Of a DNA stretch of 64,000 nt, positions 54,282 through 63,813 are shown in pieces. The stretch is from Klebsiella oxytoca NBRC 105695 (lineage in GTDB: Bacteria; Pseudomonadota; Gammaproteobacteria; Enterobacterales; Enterobacteriaceae), in assembly GCF_001598695.1 (NCBI RefSeq), contig NZ_BCZK01000006.1, forward strand, positions 62,001 to 126,000, written 5' to 3'. The notes below the pieces were generated by a model. The model was not told the DNA's origin and did no database searches. It worked only from the letters and a program-made list of their open reading frames with translations. Made by a program: the position numbers and the translations under genes. The number at the start of each line of letters is the position of its first letter. The first letter of the stretch is position 1.

Positions 54282-55108
54282 CCGCGCCCGTACTTTTCCA
54301 GCAGCGCTTCAGCCATCGCCAGCGTTTGCGCATCGGCAACGCCGTCCCAGCGCGCGGGGCGGAAGTGCATCTGGAAAGCCATAATCACCCGCTTTTGCTG
54401 CGCTGGGGTCATTTCCGGCGTCACCTGATAGCCGTAGCGCGCCAGGACGTCCAGCAGCTCGGCAGTGTCTACCGGCTCGTATGACGGACGCCCCTGCAGA
54501 TAAAACGCCACGCGCCGGGCATCCGGCCATGCGCCAATCCCCTGCTCCGCCAGCCTGTGCCACGGGAACAGCGGCCCCGGATCGTCTTTGCGCTGCGGGG
54601 CAATGTCGGCATGCGCGACTACGTTCTGCGGCAGGATCTGATAGCGAGCGATGATGTCCTTCGCCAACGGGATCAGGGCGTCAATCTGCGCCGGATTAAA
54701 CGGCGTAAAGCTTTTCACCCCCGCCGTTTTTTGCCAGCCGCGATTCTCCAGCTCAATGCCAATCGAGGTATCGTTAATGCGCGTGCTGCCGCGCCAGAAG
54801 CTGACCCCCGCATGCCAGGCCAGATCCTCTTCCGGCACCAGCTGCCAGATTCGCGGTTTGCCTCCGTGCAGCGGCGGTTTCTCCGGGATCAGATAGTGAG
54901 AGCTCACCTGATTATCCGTCAGCGTCGCTAAGGAAACGTCGAAATCATCGGCGGTATAGTGGATCACCAGCACTTTGATGCGCGGATAAGCGGCCTGCGC
55001 CGGATGGCGCGTATCCAGCTGATAGCCATCGCGATCGATAATACCTTTTTCGCTGGCGCAGCCCGCCAGCAGCAGCGCCAGCAGTACGCCTGCCCGGCAT
55101 CGTTTCAT
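54278..55108 (-). CDS. amiD: N-acetylmuramoyl-L-alanine amidase AmiD (outer-membrane lipoprotein)
   Basis: 276 residues. The signal ends at the lipobox LLAGC (Cys17). The zinc amidase domain (Amidase_2) has [11 protein letters not shown] and [22 protein letters not shown] with the zinc ligands. A C-terminal peptidoglycan-binding PGRP-type bundle is present ([21 protein letters not shown]). It cleaves amide bonds in murein, including anhydro-muropeptides. Its start overlaps the ybjQ stop by 4 bp, so it is coupled to it. Confidence 0.95.
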   Translation of the reverse strand: MKRCRAGVLLALLLAGCASEKGIIDRDGYQLDTRHPAQAAYPRIKVLVIHYTADDFDVSLATLTDNQVSSHYLIPEKPPLHGGKPRIWQLVPEEDLAWHAGVSFWRGSTRINDTSIGIELENRGWQKTAGVKSFTPFNPAQIDALIPLAKDIIARYQILPQNVVAHADIAPQRKDDPGPLFPWHRLAEQGIGAWPDARRVAFYLQGRPSYEPVDTAELLDVLARYGYQVTPEMTPAQQKRVIMAFQMHFRPARWDGVADAQTLAMAEALLEKYGRG

Positions 55109-55428
55109 CGGCGGGTCTTCACCGCGGTGCCGCTGACGCTGACCATCAGCATACTGCTGTCTTTTCCCACGGTTTCGTAGTCAATATCAATCCCGACCAC
55201 CGCATTGGCGCCCAGCGCCTTCGCCTGCTCGCTCAGCTCTTCAAACGCAATTTCGCGGGCCTTGCGCAGCTCTTTTTCATAGGCGCCGGAACGACCGCCG
55301 ACGATATCGCGAATGCTGGCGAAAAAATCGCGGAATACGTTGGCGCCGAGAATCGCTTCCCCGGTGACGACGCCGCAGTATTCAATGATGGGCTGACCTT
55401 CAAGGGTCGGAGTAGTGGAAAATTGCAT
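55105..55428 (-). CDS. ybjQ: UPF0145/DUF74 protein YbjQ
   Basis: 107 residues of the YbjQ family, which forms pentameric rings in known structures. Typical parts are [36 protein letters not shown] and [15 protein letters not shown]. Function unknown. It is upstream of amiD with a 4-bp overlap. Confidence 0.94.
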   Translation of the reverse strand: MQFSTTPTLEGQPIIEYCGVVTGEAILGANVFRDFFASIRDIVGGRSGAYEKELRKAREIAFEELSEQAKALGANAVVGIDIDYETVGKDSSMLMVSVSGTAVKTRR

Positions 55429-55545
55429 GATGAAACTCCTTCTTTAGCGTTCAATGCGTTAGCTCTAAGGGTCAAGCACAATCCCTATCTGATACACTAT
55501 GCTTGAAAAGATATTCTAACGTAGTGAGCTCATAAGGAAATCATC

Positions 55546-56061
55546 ATGCGCTACAAAGTTCTTGCACTCGTCCTCCCCTGCGCGCTGGCGCTCAGCGCCT
55601 GTACTACCGTCACGCCTGCCTACAAAGATAACGGCACCCGTAGCGGCCCCTGCATCGAAGGCGGCCCGGATGACGTGGCGCAGAAGTTTTATGACTACCA
55701 GCTGCAGAATCGCAATAGCGATTTAACCGCGCTGCGTCCGTACCTGAGCGACGGTCTGGCAAAACTGCTGAACGACGCGCGTCAGGATCCGTCGAACAAC
55801 GCCCTGCTGCAGTCTAATCTATTCTCCAGCAGCAGTACCCCGGCCGACAGCGCCGAGGTCGCCAGCGCCTCCACGATCCCCAACCGCGATGCGCGCAACA
55901 TTCCGCTGCGCGTGGAGCTAAAACAGGGCACCCAAAGCTGGAAGGATGAAGTGCTGATGATTCAGGAAGGCCAGTGCTGGGCGGTAGATGACGTCCGCTA
56001 CCTCGGCAATAACGGCCATGCGCCGGCAGGCACCCTGCGTCAAAGTCTGGAAAAACGCTAA
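55546..56061 (+). CDS. ybjP: Lipoprotein YbjP
   Basis: 171 residues. A lipoprotein signal MRYKVLALVLPCALALSACTT has its acylated Cys at 19. The mature domain is a DUF3828-type fold (KFYDYQLQNRNSDLTALRPYLSDGLAKLL). E. coli YbjP is an outer-membrane lipoprotein; it was recently linked to TolC-containing complexes, which I state only as reported, not seen here. It has AAGGAAAT upstream. Confidence 0.93.
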   Translation: MRYKVLALVLPCALALSACTTVTPAYKDNGTRSGPCIEGGPDDVAQKFYDYQLQNRNSDLTALRPYLSDGLAKLLNDARQDPSNNALLQSNLFSSSSTPADSAEVASASTIPNRDARNIPLRVELKQGTQSWKDEVLMIQEGQCWAVDDVRYLGNNGHAPAGTLRQSLEKR

Positions 56062-56385
56062 CCGGCCGCTGGCACCAGGCAAAGAATCCCCGGTCTCCTT
56101 CAAGGCGCAGACCGGGGGCCGGTAGAGGCGAGGCTCATGGCTGAGCCGGGTAACAAAGCCAACGCTTCTGCGGCCTGAAGTATGACGGGTATAACCCGGT
56201 AAAATGTCGGTAATTACTCTGGTATTGCCGACATTTACTCCCCCCGCCTCCACGAAGCCATATTTTGTGCTAACTTTAAATGTAAACGTGGTTTACATTT
56301 AACTTTTAACGCATAAATATTGCATAACTATTCTGCCAAAGGTACTATTTGCGGCCTCAATTGCTATTTGTATCAGACTGCCCAG
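56062..56385. promoter_or_regulatory. ybjP-artP intergenic region: repeat copy B, 23-bp palindrome, ARG-box-like site
   Basis: 324 bp without a gene. Repeat copy B is at 56085-56192. AAATGTAAAC-GTG-GTTTACATTT (56278-56300) is a perfect 10-3-10 palindrome; TGTAAA and TTTACA arms recall a TyrR box, but the spacer is 5 rather than 6. ATTGCATAACTATTCTGC (56319-56336) resembles an ARG box with about three mismatches, which fits ArgR control of artPIQM known in E. coli. Confidence 0.6.
56085..56192. repeat. Structured intergenic repeat element, copy B (ybjP-artP)
   Basis: CCCCGGTCT / AGACCGGGG stem with a 12-nt loop, then AAAGCCAACGCTTCTGCGG and CTGAAGTATGACGGGTATA. The order of parts is the same as in copy A (50616-50718), with a different but still paired stem. 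Confidence 0.6.
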
Positions 56386-57114
56386 ATGAGCATTAAATTA
56401 AACGGCATTAATTGCTTCTACGGCGCGCACCAGGCGCTGTTCGACATCACGCTGGATTGCCCGCAGGGGGAAACGCTGGTGCTGCTCGGCCCAAGCGGTG
56501 CCGGAAAAAGCTCGCTGCTGCGCGTTCTTAACCTGCTGGAGATGCCGCGTTCCGGCACGCTGAACATCGCCGGGAACCATTTCGACTTTACCAAAGCGCC
56601 TTCTGACAAAGCTATCCGCGAGCTGCGCCAGAACGTCGGTATGGTGTTCCAACAGTACAATCTGTGGCCGCATCTGACCGTGCAGCAAAACCTGATTGAA
56701 GCGCCTTGCCGCGTGCTCGGTTTAAGCAAAGATCAGGCTTTAGCGCGCGCAGAAAAGCTGCTCGAACGTCTGCGCCTGAAACCCTATAGCGATCGCTACC
56801 CGCTGCATCTTTCCGGCGGCCAGCAGCAGCGTGTCGCCATTGCCCGCGCCCTGATGATGGAACCGCAGGTTCTGCTGTTTGATGAACCTACGGCGGCGCT
56901 CGATCCAGAAATCACCGCCCAGATCGTCAGTATTATCCGCGAACTGGCTGAAACCGGCATTACGCAGGTCATCGTCACCCACGAAGTGGAAGTGGCGCGT
57001 AAAACGGCAAGCCGCGTGGTGTATATGGAAAACGGCCATATCGTTGAACAAGGTGATGCCGGCTGCTTCGCGCATCCGCAGACCGACGCGTTTAAAAACT
57101 ATCTTTCACATTGA
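56386..57114 (+). CDS. artP: Arginine ABC transporter ATP-binding protein ArtP
   Basis: 242 residues. Walker [10 protein letters not shown], signature [15 protein letters not shown], Walker [13 protein letters not shown]. It powers uptake of arginine through ArtQM. The start [18 protein letters not shown] at 56386 gives the E. coli length; the ribosome site is weak. The frame runs upstream to 56320 without family support. Confidence 0.96.
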   Translation: MSIKLNGINCFYGAHQALFDITLDCPQGETLVLLGPSGAGKSSLLRVLNLLEMPRSGTLNIAGNHFDFTKAPSDKAIRELRQNVGMVFQQYNLWPHLTVQQNLIEAPCRVLGLSKDQALARAEKLLERLRLKPYSDRYPLHLSGGQQQRVAIARALMMEPQVLLFDEPTAALDPEITAQIVSIIRELAETGITQVIVTHEVEVARKTASRVVYMENGHIVEQGDAGCFAHPQTDAFKNYLSH

Positions 57115-57133
57115 TGTTTTCGGGGAAATGACG

Positions 57134-57865
57134 ATGAAAAAAGTACTGATTGCCGCTCTTCTTGCGGGCATGAGCCTCTCCGCTACCGCTGCCCAGACCA
57201 TTCGTTTCGCCACCGAGGCCTCTTACCCTCCGTTTGAATCGATCGACGCTAATAACAAAATTGTCGGCTTTGACGTCGATCTGGCGAACGCGCTGTGTAA
57301 AGAGATTGATGCGACCTGCACCTTTACCAATCAGGCTTTCGACAGCCTGATTCCCAGCCTGAAGTTCCGCCGTTTCGACGCGGTAATGGCCGGGATGGAT
57401 ATCACCCCTGAGCGTGAAAAGCAGGTGCTGTTCACGACCCCGTACTATGAAAACTCTGCGCTGTTTGTCGGCCAGCAGGGTAAATTCACCAGCATCGATC
57501 AGCTGAAAGGCAAAAAAGTCGGCGTGCAGAACGGCACCACTCACCAGAAATTCATCACCGACAAACATCCGGAAATCACTACCGTTCCTTACGACAGCTA
57601 CCAGAATGCGAAGCTGGACCTGCAGAACGGCCGTATTGACGCCGTGTTTGGCGATACCGCAGTGGTGACAGAATGGCTGAAGAGCAATCCGAAGCTGGGA
57701 GCAGTCGGCGACAAAGTTACCGATAAAGACTACTTCGGCACCGGTCTCGGCATTGCGCTGCGCCAGGGCAATACCGAGCTGCAGCAGAAATTTAACGCTG
57801 CGCTGGAAAAAGTGAAGAGCGATGGGACTTACCAGTCTATCTATAACAAATGGTTCCAGAAGTAA
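57134..57865 (+). CDS. artI: Arginine-binding periplasmic protein ArtI
   Basis: 243 residues. Sec signal MKKVLIAALLAGMSLSATAA, then an SBP type 3 domain (IRFATEASYPPFESIDANNKIVGFDVDLA). In the operon it feeds ArtQM. ATG at 57134 is preferred to ATG at 57128 by family length and GGGGA spacing. It is about 70% identical by eye to ArtJ, encoded 2.3 kb downstream, which suggests an old duplication. Confidence 0.95.
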   Translation: MKKVLIAALLAGMSLSATAAQTIRFATEASYPPFESIDANNKIVGFDVDLANALCKEIDATCTFTNQAFDSLIPSLKFRRFDAVMAGMDITPEREKQVLFTTPYYENSALFVGQQGKFTSIDQLKGKKVGVQNGTTHQKFITDKHPEITTVPYDSYQNAKLDLQNGRIDAVFGDTAVVTEWLKSNPKLGAVGDKVTDKDYFGTGLGIALRQGNTELQQKFNAALEKVKSDGTYQSIYNKWFQK

Positions 57866-57871
57866 CGCTGA

Positions 57872-58588
57872 ATGAACGAATTTTTTCCATTAGCAAGCGC
57901 CGCCGGGATGACCGTCGGCCTTGCCGTTTGCGCCCTGATCATCGGTCTGGTGCTGGCGATGCTGTTTGCCGTCCTCGAGTCGGTGAAGCTGCGTCCGGTC
58001 GCCTGGCTCGCAACCGGCATTGTCACCCTTTTGCGCGGACTACCGGAAATCCTGGTAGTTCTGTTTATCTATTTTGGTTCCTCTCAGCTGCTGCTGACCC
58101 TTTCTGACGGCTTTACTATTAATCTCGGCATTGTGCAGATCCCGGTACAGATGCAGATTGAAAATTTTGACGTCAGCCCGTTCCTGTGTGGGGCTATCGC
58201 GCTTTCTCTGCTGTATGCCGCTTACGCATCGCAAACGCTGCGCGGGGCGCTTAAAGCCGTTCCGCAGGGGCAATGGGAATCCGGTCAGGCGCTGGGATTA
58301 TCAAAAGCCGCTATTTTCTTCCGCCTGGTGATGCCGCAGATGTGGCGCCACGCGCTGCCGGGCCTCGGCAACCAGTGGCTGGTGCTTCTGAAGGATACCG
58401 CACTGGTGAGCCTCATTAGCGTCAACGATCTGATGCTGCAAACCAAAAGTATCGCTACCCGAACCCAGGAGCCGTTTAACTGGTATATCATCGCGGCAGC
58501 AATCTATCTGGTCATCACCCTGTTGAGTCAGTACATTCTGAAACGTATTGATCAGCGAGCGACGCGCTTCGAACGGAGACCAGGCTGA
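57872..58588 (+). CDS. artQ: Arginine ABC transporter permease ArtQ
   Basis: 238 residues with five membrane helices. The EAA loop is [28 protein letters not shown]. It pairs with ArtM to form the channel. The 6-bp gap to artI and 1-bp overlap with artM mark a tight operon. Confidence 0.96.
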   Translation: MNEFFPLASAAGMTVGLAVCALIIGLVLAMLFAVLESVKLRPVAWLATGIVTLLRGLPEILVVLFIYFGSSQLLLTLSDGFTINLGIVQIPVQMQIENFDVSPFLCGAIALSLLYAAYASQTLRGALKAVPQGQWESGQALGLSKAAIFFRLVMPQMWRHALPGLGNQWLVLLKDTALVSLISVNDLMLQTKSIATRTQEPFNWYIIAAAIYLVITLLSQYILKRIDQRATRFERRPG

Positions 58589-59256
58589 TGCTTGATTACT
58601 TACCCGAACTGCTAAAAGGGCTGCATACCAGCCTGACGCTGACCGCGGCCTCGATCGTCGTGGCGCTGATTTTGTCGCTAATCTTCACCATCATCCTGAC
58701 GTTAAAAACCCCGGGGCTGGTGTGGGTCGTGCGCGGCTATATCACGCTGTTTACCGGCACGCCGCTGCTGGTGCAGATCTTCCTGATTTACTACGGCCCG
58801 GGCCAGTTTCCGTCGCTGCAGGAGTATCCGCTGCTCTGGCATCTGATTTCCGAGCCCTGGCTCTGCGCGCTGATTGCCCTTTCTCTTAACAGCGCCGCTT
58901 ATACCACCCAGCTGTTCTATGGCGCAATCCGCGCCATTCCGGACGGCCAGTGGCAATCCTGCGGCGCGCTGGGGATGAGTAAGAAGGATACGCTGGCGAT
59001 CCTGCTGCCGTACGCTTTTAAACGCGCCCTCTCCTCCTACTCCAATGAAGTGGTGCTGGTGTTTAAGAGCACGTCCCTGGCCTACACCATTACCCTGATG
59101 GAAGTAATGGGCCACAGCCAGCTGCTCTATGGACGCACCTATGATGTAATGGTGTTCGGCGCCGCAGGCATCGTTTATCTGGTGGTCAATGGCCTGCTGA
59201 CGCTACTGATGCGTCTGGTGGAACATAAAGCGCTGGCCTTTGAGCGACGCAATTAA
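58588..59256 (+). CDS. artM: Arginine ABC transporter permease ArtM
   Basis: 222 residues with five membrane helices. The EAA loop is ALGMSKKDTLAILLPYAFKRAL. Its first base is the last base of the artQ stop (TGATG), so translation is coupled. It ends the artPIQM operon before a terminator. Confidence 0.96.
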   Translation: MLDYLPELLKGLHTSLTLTAASIVVALILSLIFTIILTLKTPGLVWVVRGYITLFTGTPLLVQIFLIYYGPGQFPSLQEYPLLWHLISEPWLCALIALSLNSAAYTTQLFYGAIRAIPDGQWQSCGALGMSKKDTLAILLPYAFKRALSSYSNEVVLVFKSTSLAYTITLMEVMGHSQLLYGRTYDVMVFGAAGIVYLVVNGLLTLLMRLVEHKALAFERRN

Positions 59257-59278
59257 AAACGCATATCCAGCCAAATCA

Positions 59279-59316
59279 AGACGGGTAGTTCACTGAATTA
59301 CCCGTCTTTTTTTATT
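59279..59316 (+). terminator. Terminator after artM
   Basis: AGACGGGTA / TACCCGTCT stem with a seven-T run. Confidence 0.92.
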
Positions 59317-59320
59317 CAAA

Positions 59321-59359
59321 CCAAAATAAATATCCATATTTATTGAATATAAATTCATT
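59321..59359 (+). promoter_or_regulatory. Tandem ARG boxes upstream of artJ
   Basis: The downstream box, 59342-59359, contains TGAATATAAATTCA, a perfect match to the ArgR core. The upstream box, 59321-59338, matches 12 of 14 defined core bases. They are separated by 3 bp, the classic ArgR hexamer arrangement. artJ is ArgR-repressed in E. coli. Confidence 0.85.
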
Positions 59360-59428
59360 TAGTGGCATTGTTACTGCCAGCCGCTGACACGGCACAACAA
59401 CATAAGATTGACCGACGGGAGTTCCACG

Positions 59429-60160
59429 ATGAAAAAGTTAGTTCTGGCCGCACTGCTTAGTTCTTTCGCCTTTGGCGCCGCTGCCGCAGAAAAAATCAGC
59501 TTTGGCGTTTCTGCAACTTACCCACCGTTTGAATCGATGGACGCCAATAACCAAATCGCCGGTTTCGACATCGACCTGGCCAACGCGCTGTGCAAACAGA
59601 TGCAGGCCGAGTGTACTTTTACCAACCATGCCTTCGACAGCCTGATCCCGGCGCTCAAATTCAAGAAATATGATGCGGTCATCTCCGGCATGGACATTAC
59701 CCCGGAGCGCAGCAAGCAGGTGGCGTTTACCGACCCGTACTACGCTAACTCCGCGCTGGTTATCTCGAAGAAAGATGCTTTCCACTCTTTCGCCGATCTG
59801 AAAGGCAAGCGCATCGGGATGGAAAACGGCACCACGCACCAGAAATACCTCCAGGATAAACATCCGGAAGTGAAAACCGTGGCTTACGATAGCTACCAGA
59901 ATGCGTTCATCGACCTGAAAAATGGCCGTATTGATGGGGTGTTTGGCGATACCGCCGTGGTCAACGAGTGGCTGAAAACCAACCCGCAGCTGGGCGCGGC
60001 AACGCCGAAGGTCACCGACGCGCAGTACTTCGGTACCGGCCTCGGCATTGCGGTACGCCCGGATAACAAAGCGCTGCTGGAAAAACTGAACGCCGCGCTG
60101 AAGGCGATTAAAGCTGACGGTACCTACGATAAAATCAGCAAGCAGTGGTTCCCGGAGTAA
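59429..60160 (+). CDS. artJ: Arginine-binding periplasmic protein ArtJ
   Basis: 243 residues. Sec signal MKKLVLAALLSSFAFGAAAA, then an SBP type 3 domain like ArtI (ISFGVSATYPPFESMDANNQIAGFDIDLA). E. coli ArtJ binds arginine with high affinity. It has its own promoter region with tandem ARG boxes, so it should be strongly repressed by arginine. The frame is open from 59408, but 59429 gives a proper signal peptide. Confidence 0.96.
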   Translation: MKKLVLAALLSSFAFGAAAAEKISFGVSATYPPFESMDANNQIAGFDIDLANALCKQMQAECTFTNHAFDSLIPALKFKKYDAVISGMDITPERSKQVAFTDPYYANSALVISKKDAFHSFADLKGKRIGMENGTTHQKYLQDKHPEVKTVAYDSYQNAFIDLKNGRIDGVFGDTAVVNEWLKTNPQLGAATPKVTDAQYFGTGLGIAVRPDNKALLEKLNAALKAIKADGTYDKISKQWFPE

Positions 60161-60166
60161 ACCCTC

Positions 60167-60327
60167 CCGGAGGCGGCGCTTGACGCGCCTGTCCGGGCTA
60201 CCGGCCCGCAGACAGCCGTGGACCCGTAGCCCGGGCTAGCGCAGCGCGGCCCGGGAAGAAGCCACGCCAAAGTCTCCATCCCGGCGCATTCCCCGGGTTG
60301 CGGCGTAAACGCCTTCCCCGGGCTACC
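60167..60327. repeat. Cluster of three REP-like palindromic units
   Basis: Unit 1 is CCCGGAGGCGGCGC...GCGCCTGTCCGGGCTAC (60167-60201). Unit 2 is GTAGCCCGGGCTAGC...GCGGCCCGGG (60226-60255), in the opposite orientation. Unit 3 is CCCCGGGTTGCGGCG...CCTTCCCCGGGCTAC (60291-60327). The shared GGGCTAC / GTAGCCCG ends and alternating directions fit a BIME-type array after artJ. Confidence 0.75.
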
Positions 60328-60376
60328 GTTGAGCAGACAGCGCTAAACCTGTATCCCGAGCAACCAATCCGCCACC

Positions 60377-61849
60377 TTAAACCGGCAGGGTAAACTGGAA
60401 ACAGGCTCCTGCCGGCGCTTCAAGCAGGCGAATATCGCCGCCGTGCAGCTGCAGCATCCGCCGGACAATCATTAATCCCAACCCTCCTCTCGATGCGCTT
60501 TGCGCGCCAGGTTCCAGCACCGAAGGTCGTTCAAACAAGGTTGCCCGCAGCTCGCCGGCGATGCCCGGCCCGCTATCGGCCACCTCGACGATAATCTCTG
60601 GCCCTGCCCGCCGAGCCGCCAGGCGAATAACCCCCCCCTCCGGCGTATGACGAATGGCGTTATCGAGCAAATTGGTCAACACCCGTTCAATCATTGAGAG
60701 ATCGGCGGTGACCGGCGGTAATCCGGCAGCCAGCTCCAGCTGCAAACCGATATTGCGCGTCGCGACGGGCAGATCGAATTTTTGCGCCACATCCTGCACC
60801 AGCTCGGCCAGCACGAACGTTTCCGGCTGCGGCTTAATCCCACCGTGCTCCAGGCGGGCCAGCTCAAACAGCTGCTGAGAAAGATGGCGCACTTTATTGC
60901 CCTGGCGCAGCGCGATATTCAAATACTGCTTGTTCTCTTCCATCGTCAGGCGATCGGCCTTCAGGCTTAACGTTTCCAGATATCCCAGCAAGGAGGTGAG
61001 CGGCGTGCGTAAATCATGGGAGATATTGGCAACGAACTCTCGCCGCTGACGGTCGCTATCGGCCAGACGATCCCACTGCCCGGCAATCTGGCGGGCCAGT
61101 TCAATAAAGCGGTTATGCAGTACGGCGACTTCGTTTCCCGGATTCGCCTCCGGGGTTTGCGCCGCCAGCGCCTTAATCGCATGGATGCTGTCCTGCTCAT
61201 TCGTAGCCACCAGCGCGGTGAGCTGACGCACCGGGCGCGTGACCCACCGCCAGGCGAGCAGTCCCGCCAGCAGGCCGAGAGCGGCCACCAGCAGCAGAGT
61301 CCACAGCAGCAGGCTGGACAGTGTTTTCAGCCAGGCGCTTGCCGCCAGTTCATTAAAGGTTTCGCCCTGCAGAATGATATAGAGATAGCCGCGCAGCTGA
61401 CCGTCCTGGCGCAGCGGCGCCACGCTAAATACTTTTTGTTTATCAAGGCTGCGCGGATCATCGCCGTATACCGGCCACGCGCCGCCGGAAAGGAACGTTT
61501 GCACCGGCGCCAGATCGATGCGCTGGCGTTTGATATGACCGGGCGGCGCGGCGTCGGCCAGCAGCTCGCCGTCGGGCGAAAGCAGATACAGTTCCACGCT
61601 GGGGTTGAAGGTCATCAGCCGGTCGAAAAGCGGTTTCAGCATCCGGCGGTCAACCTGCCCCTGAGCGTCCAGCAGCGGCTCGCGAGCGGCGATTTGCTGC
61701 GCCAGCCCGGCGGAAAGACGCTGGACCATCACGTTGCCGTACTGCGCGCTGCTGTAGAGCTGGATCAGGCAAACGGCTAACGCACAAAGCAGCAGTAACG
61801 AGGTAAACACCAGCGCCAGGCGCTGGCTGAGGCTGAGACGGCGGATCAT
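60377..61849 (-). CDS. Two-component sensor histidine kinase (uncharacterised)
   Basis: 490 residues. Membrane segment 1 (about 12-32), a periplasmic sensor of about 140 residues, membrane segment 2 (about 175-200), then HAMP. The phospho-acceptor is H278 in FVANISHDLRTPLTSLLGYLETL. The ATP-binding domain has NLLDNAIRHTPEGG (N box), DSGPGI (G1) and GGLGLMIV (G2). It overlaps the response regulator start by 4 bp. The signal is unknown. BaeS- or RstB-like names are not justified from sequence alone. This pair is absent from the same place in K-12. Confidence 0.88.
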   Translation of the reverse strand: MIRRLSLSQRLALVFTSLLLLCALAVCLIQLYSSAQYGNVMVQRLSAGLAQQIAAREPLLDAQGQVDRRMLKPLFDRLMTFNPSVELYLLSPDGELLADAAPPGHIKRQRIDLAPVQTFLSGGAWPVYGDDPRSLDKQKVFSVAPLRQDGQLRGYLYIILQGETFNELAASAWLKTLSSLLLWTLLLVAALGLLAGLLAWRWVTRPVRQLTALVATNEQDSIHAIKALAAQTPEANPGNEVAVLHNRFIELARQIAGQWDRLADSDRQRREFVANISHDLRTPLTSLLGYLETLSLKADRLTMEENKQYLNIALRQGNKVRHLSQQLFELARLEHGGIKPQPETFVLAELVQDVAQKFDLPVATRNIGLQLELAAGLPPVTADLSMIERVLTNLLDNAIRHTPEGGVIRLAARRAGPEIIVEVADSGPGIAGELRATLFERPSVLEPGAQSASRGGLGLMIVRRMLQLHGGDIRLLEAPAGACFQFTLPV

Positions 61850-62562
61850 GGCTGCGCCTCTTTGCGCTCCACGGCAAATTTATAGCCTTTACCCCAGACG
61901 GTCAAAATGATGTCCGGCTCCGCCGGGTCACGCTCAATTTTGGTGCGCAGACGGTTGATATGGGTATTGACCGTATGCTCATAGCCGTCGTGCTGATAGC
62001 CCCACACCCGATCGAGCAGCTCAAGACGGGAAAAGACCTCCCCGGGGTGACGAGCAAAATAGTATAAAAGATCGAACTCGCGCGGGGTGAGATCCACCAT
62101 CTCGCCGCGCAGCTTAACGTCGCGGGATAGAGGATCGATGCTCAAGCCGTGGCTATTGATACGCCCGGCATCCATTAACAAATTTTGCCCCATCGCCTCC
62201 TGGCGACGAAACACCGCTTTGACCCGGGCGGTCAGTTCGAGAATCGAAAAGGGTTTGGCCAGATAATCATCCGCCCCCATTTCAAGGCCCTGAATCCGCT
62301 GGGTTTCGCTGGCGCGGGCGCTGATAATAATCACCGGCAAATAGCGGGTTTGCTGACGAATACGCCGACAAATTTCCAGACCGTCAACGCCCGGCAGCAT
62401 CAGGTCGAGGATCACCGCATCCCAGAGATCCTTTTCCAGCTGCCGCAGGGCCTGCGCCCCGTCCGCTACGTGAACAATCTGATATCCCTCATCGAGCAGA
62501 TTCAGGCGCAGCAGCGCAGCGATATCTTCATCATCTTCAACCAACAGAATTTTTTTTGCCAC
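61846..62562 (-). CDS. OmpR-family response regulator (uncharacterised)
   Basis: 238 residues. Receiver domain with phospho-acceptor D53 in AVILDLMLPG, acidic pocket E9-D10, and Lys in YLAKPFS. The C-terminal winged helix (about 130-235) has EFDLLYYFARHPGEVFSRLELLDRVWGY. I choose GTG at 62562 because GGAG ends 8 nt before it; a GTG three codons upstream (62571) would overlap the ribosome site. It forms a 4-bp-overlapping operon with the kinase. Target genes are unknown. Confidence 0.87.
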   Translation of the reverse strand: MAKKILLVEDDEDIAALLRLNLLDEGYQIVHVADGAQALRQLEKDLWDAVILDLMLPGVDGLEICRRIRQQTRYLPVIIISARASETQRIQGLEMGADDYLAKPFSILELTARVKAVFRRQEAMGQNLLMDAGRINSHGLSIDPLSRDVKLRGEMVDLTPREFDLLYYFARHPGEVFSRLELLDRVWGYQHDGYEHTVNTHINRLRTKIERDPAEPDIILTVWGKGYKFAVERKEAQP

Positions 62563-62640
62563 CGGCAGCACTCCGCTATTCTTACGTTCTGATAAGCCAA
62601 GCTTACCCGATCTTTGCCGGCTGAAGAGTTCACATTTTGT

Positions 62641-63771
62641 TTATACATCGCGAACCAGCAGGGTCAACACCTCATAGTGGGCGGTATGCGGGAACATATC
62701 GAATAGCTGGACGCGCGCGATGCGGTAGCCATTCAACCGGGCGATATCTTTCGCCATCGTGCGGGCGTTGCAGCTGGAGTAGATAATAAAATCCGGCGCC
62801 ATACGGTTTAAATAGTCGCACAGTCCGTCGCCGATACCCCGACGCGGCGGGTTCACCAGTACCAGATCGGGAATTTCGCCTTCGCCGGTAGCAAACTGCG
62901 TGGAATCGAGCGCCTGGAAATGCAGATTCTGCAGTCCGAGCTGCGCCGCCGATTGTCTGGCGCAGGCGATGGCCTCAGCGGCGATCTCAATCCCGGTCAG
63001 GCGCATCTCCGGCGTGGCGCAGTGCAGACCAAAGCCGCCAACGCCGCAAAAGAGATCCCACATATGATTAACCGGTAGCTGGCGCACCCAGTCGCGAGCG
63101 GTGGCATACAGCCGGCTGGCCACCGCCGGGTTGGTCTGAAAGAAGCTTTGCGGGCGGATCCATAGCGGCACGCCGTTAAAGTTTTCCGCCAGCGCCTGCT
63201 GGTCGGTGAGGAAAATTTCCCGCTCTCCTTCCATGATGGCCATATGCACCGGCTGAATATTGGCGGTAATCACTTTCAGCTGCGGCAGCTGCGCCTGGAG
63301 CGCCGGCAGCGCGGCGCGCAGCTGGGCCAGCTTGGTCTCCGAACGCAGAACAAAGCGCAGCATCATCCCGCCGTCGAGCCGGCTTTCGGTCAGCAGAATG
63401 TACTTCAGCTCCCCGCGCCTGCGGGCAACGTTATAGGGCGTGAGTCCGGCGCGAGCGATAAACGGCTTGAGCGCAGCGAAGACGGGGGCGAAGCCTGGCG
63501 GATAGAGCGGGCAATCGGTGAGGTCTTCCGGGGAGCCATCACGGTGCAGCATTCCGAGCAGCGGGCGCTCTACGCTACCGCTGACCACCATTTTCGCTTT
63601 GTTGCGAAACCCGCTTTCCGGGCCGCAAACCGGCGCGCACCAGTCAGCGACGGGGGCATCGGCGAGAAGCGTGCGCAAATCGGCCATTTTATCGGCGAGC
63701 TGTTGCGATACCGGCAGTTCCAGCCACTGGCAGGAGCGACAGCGGCCCGCGTCATAGAGTGCGCAGTGCAT
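62641..63771 (-). CDS. rlmC: 23S rRNA (uracil(747)-C(5))-methyltransferase RlmC
   Basis: 376 residues. The N-terminal cysteines of the 4Fe-4S cluster are C3, C11 and C14 ([16 protein letters not shown]), with a fourth in WCAPVCGP. The SAM-binding motif is [15 protein letters not shown]. The catalytic cysteine is in [15 protein letters not shown]. It methylates U747 of 23S rRNA. It is adjacent to ybjO, as in K-12. Confidence 0.95.
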   Translation of the reverse strand: MHCALYDAGRCRSCQWLELPVSQQLADKMADLRTLLADAPVADWCAPVCGPESGFRNKAKMVVSGSVERPLLGMLHRDGSPEDLTDCPLYPPGFAPVFAALKPFIARAGLTPYNVARRRGELKYILLTESRLDGGMMLRFVLRSETKLAQLRAALPALQAQLPQLKVITANIQPVHMAIMEGEREIFLTDQQALAENFNGVPLWIRPQSFFQTNPAVASRLYATARDWVRQLPVNHMWDLFCGVGGFGLHCATPEMRLTGIEIAAEAIACARQSAAQLGLQNLHFQALDSTQFATGEGEIPDLVLVNPPRRGIGDGLCDYLNRMAPDFIIYSSCNARTMAKDIARLNGYRIARVQLFDMFPHTAHYEVLTLLVRDV

Positions 63772-63813
63772 AACAAGACCTTCAAAAAAACAGGGGCGGG
63801 GATTGTATCACCG

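Noticed and set aside
60377-62562. Calling the two-component pair baeSR or rstBA
   Set aside because: Domain layout is shared by many OmpR-type pairs, and neighbouring genes give no support for a specific name.
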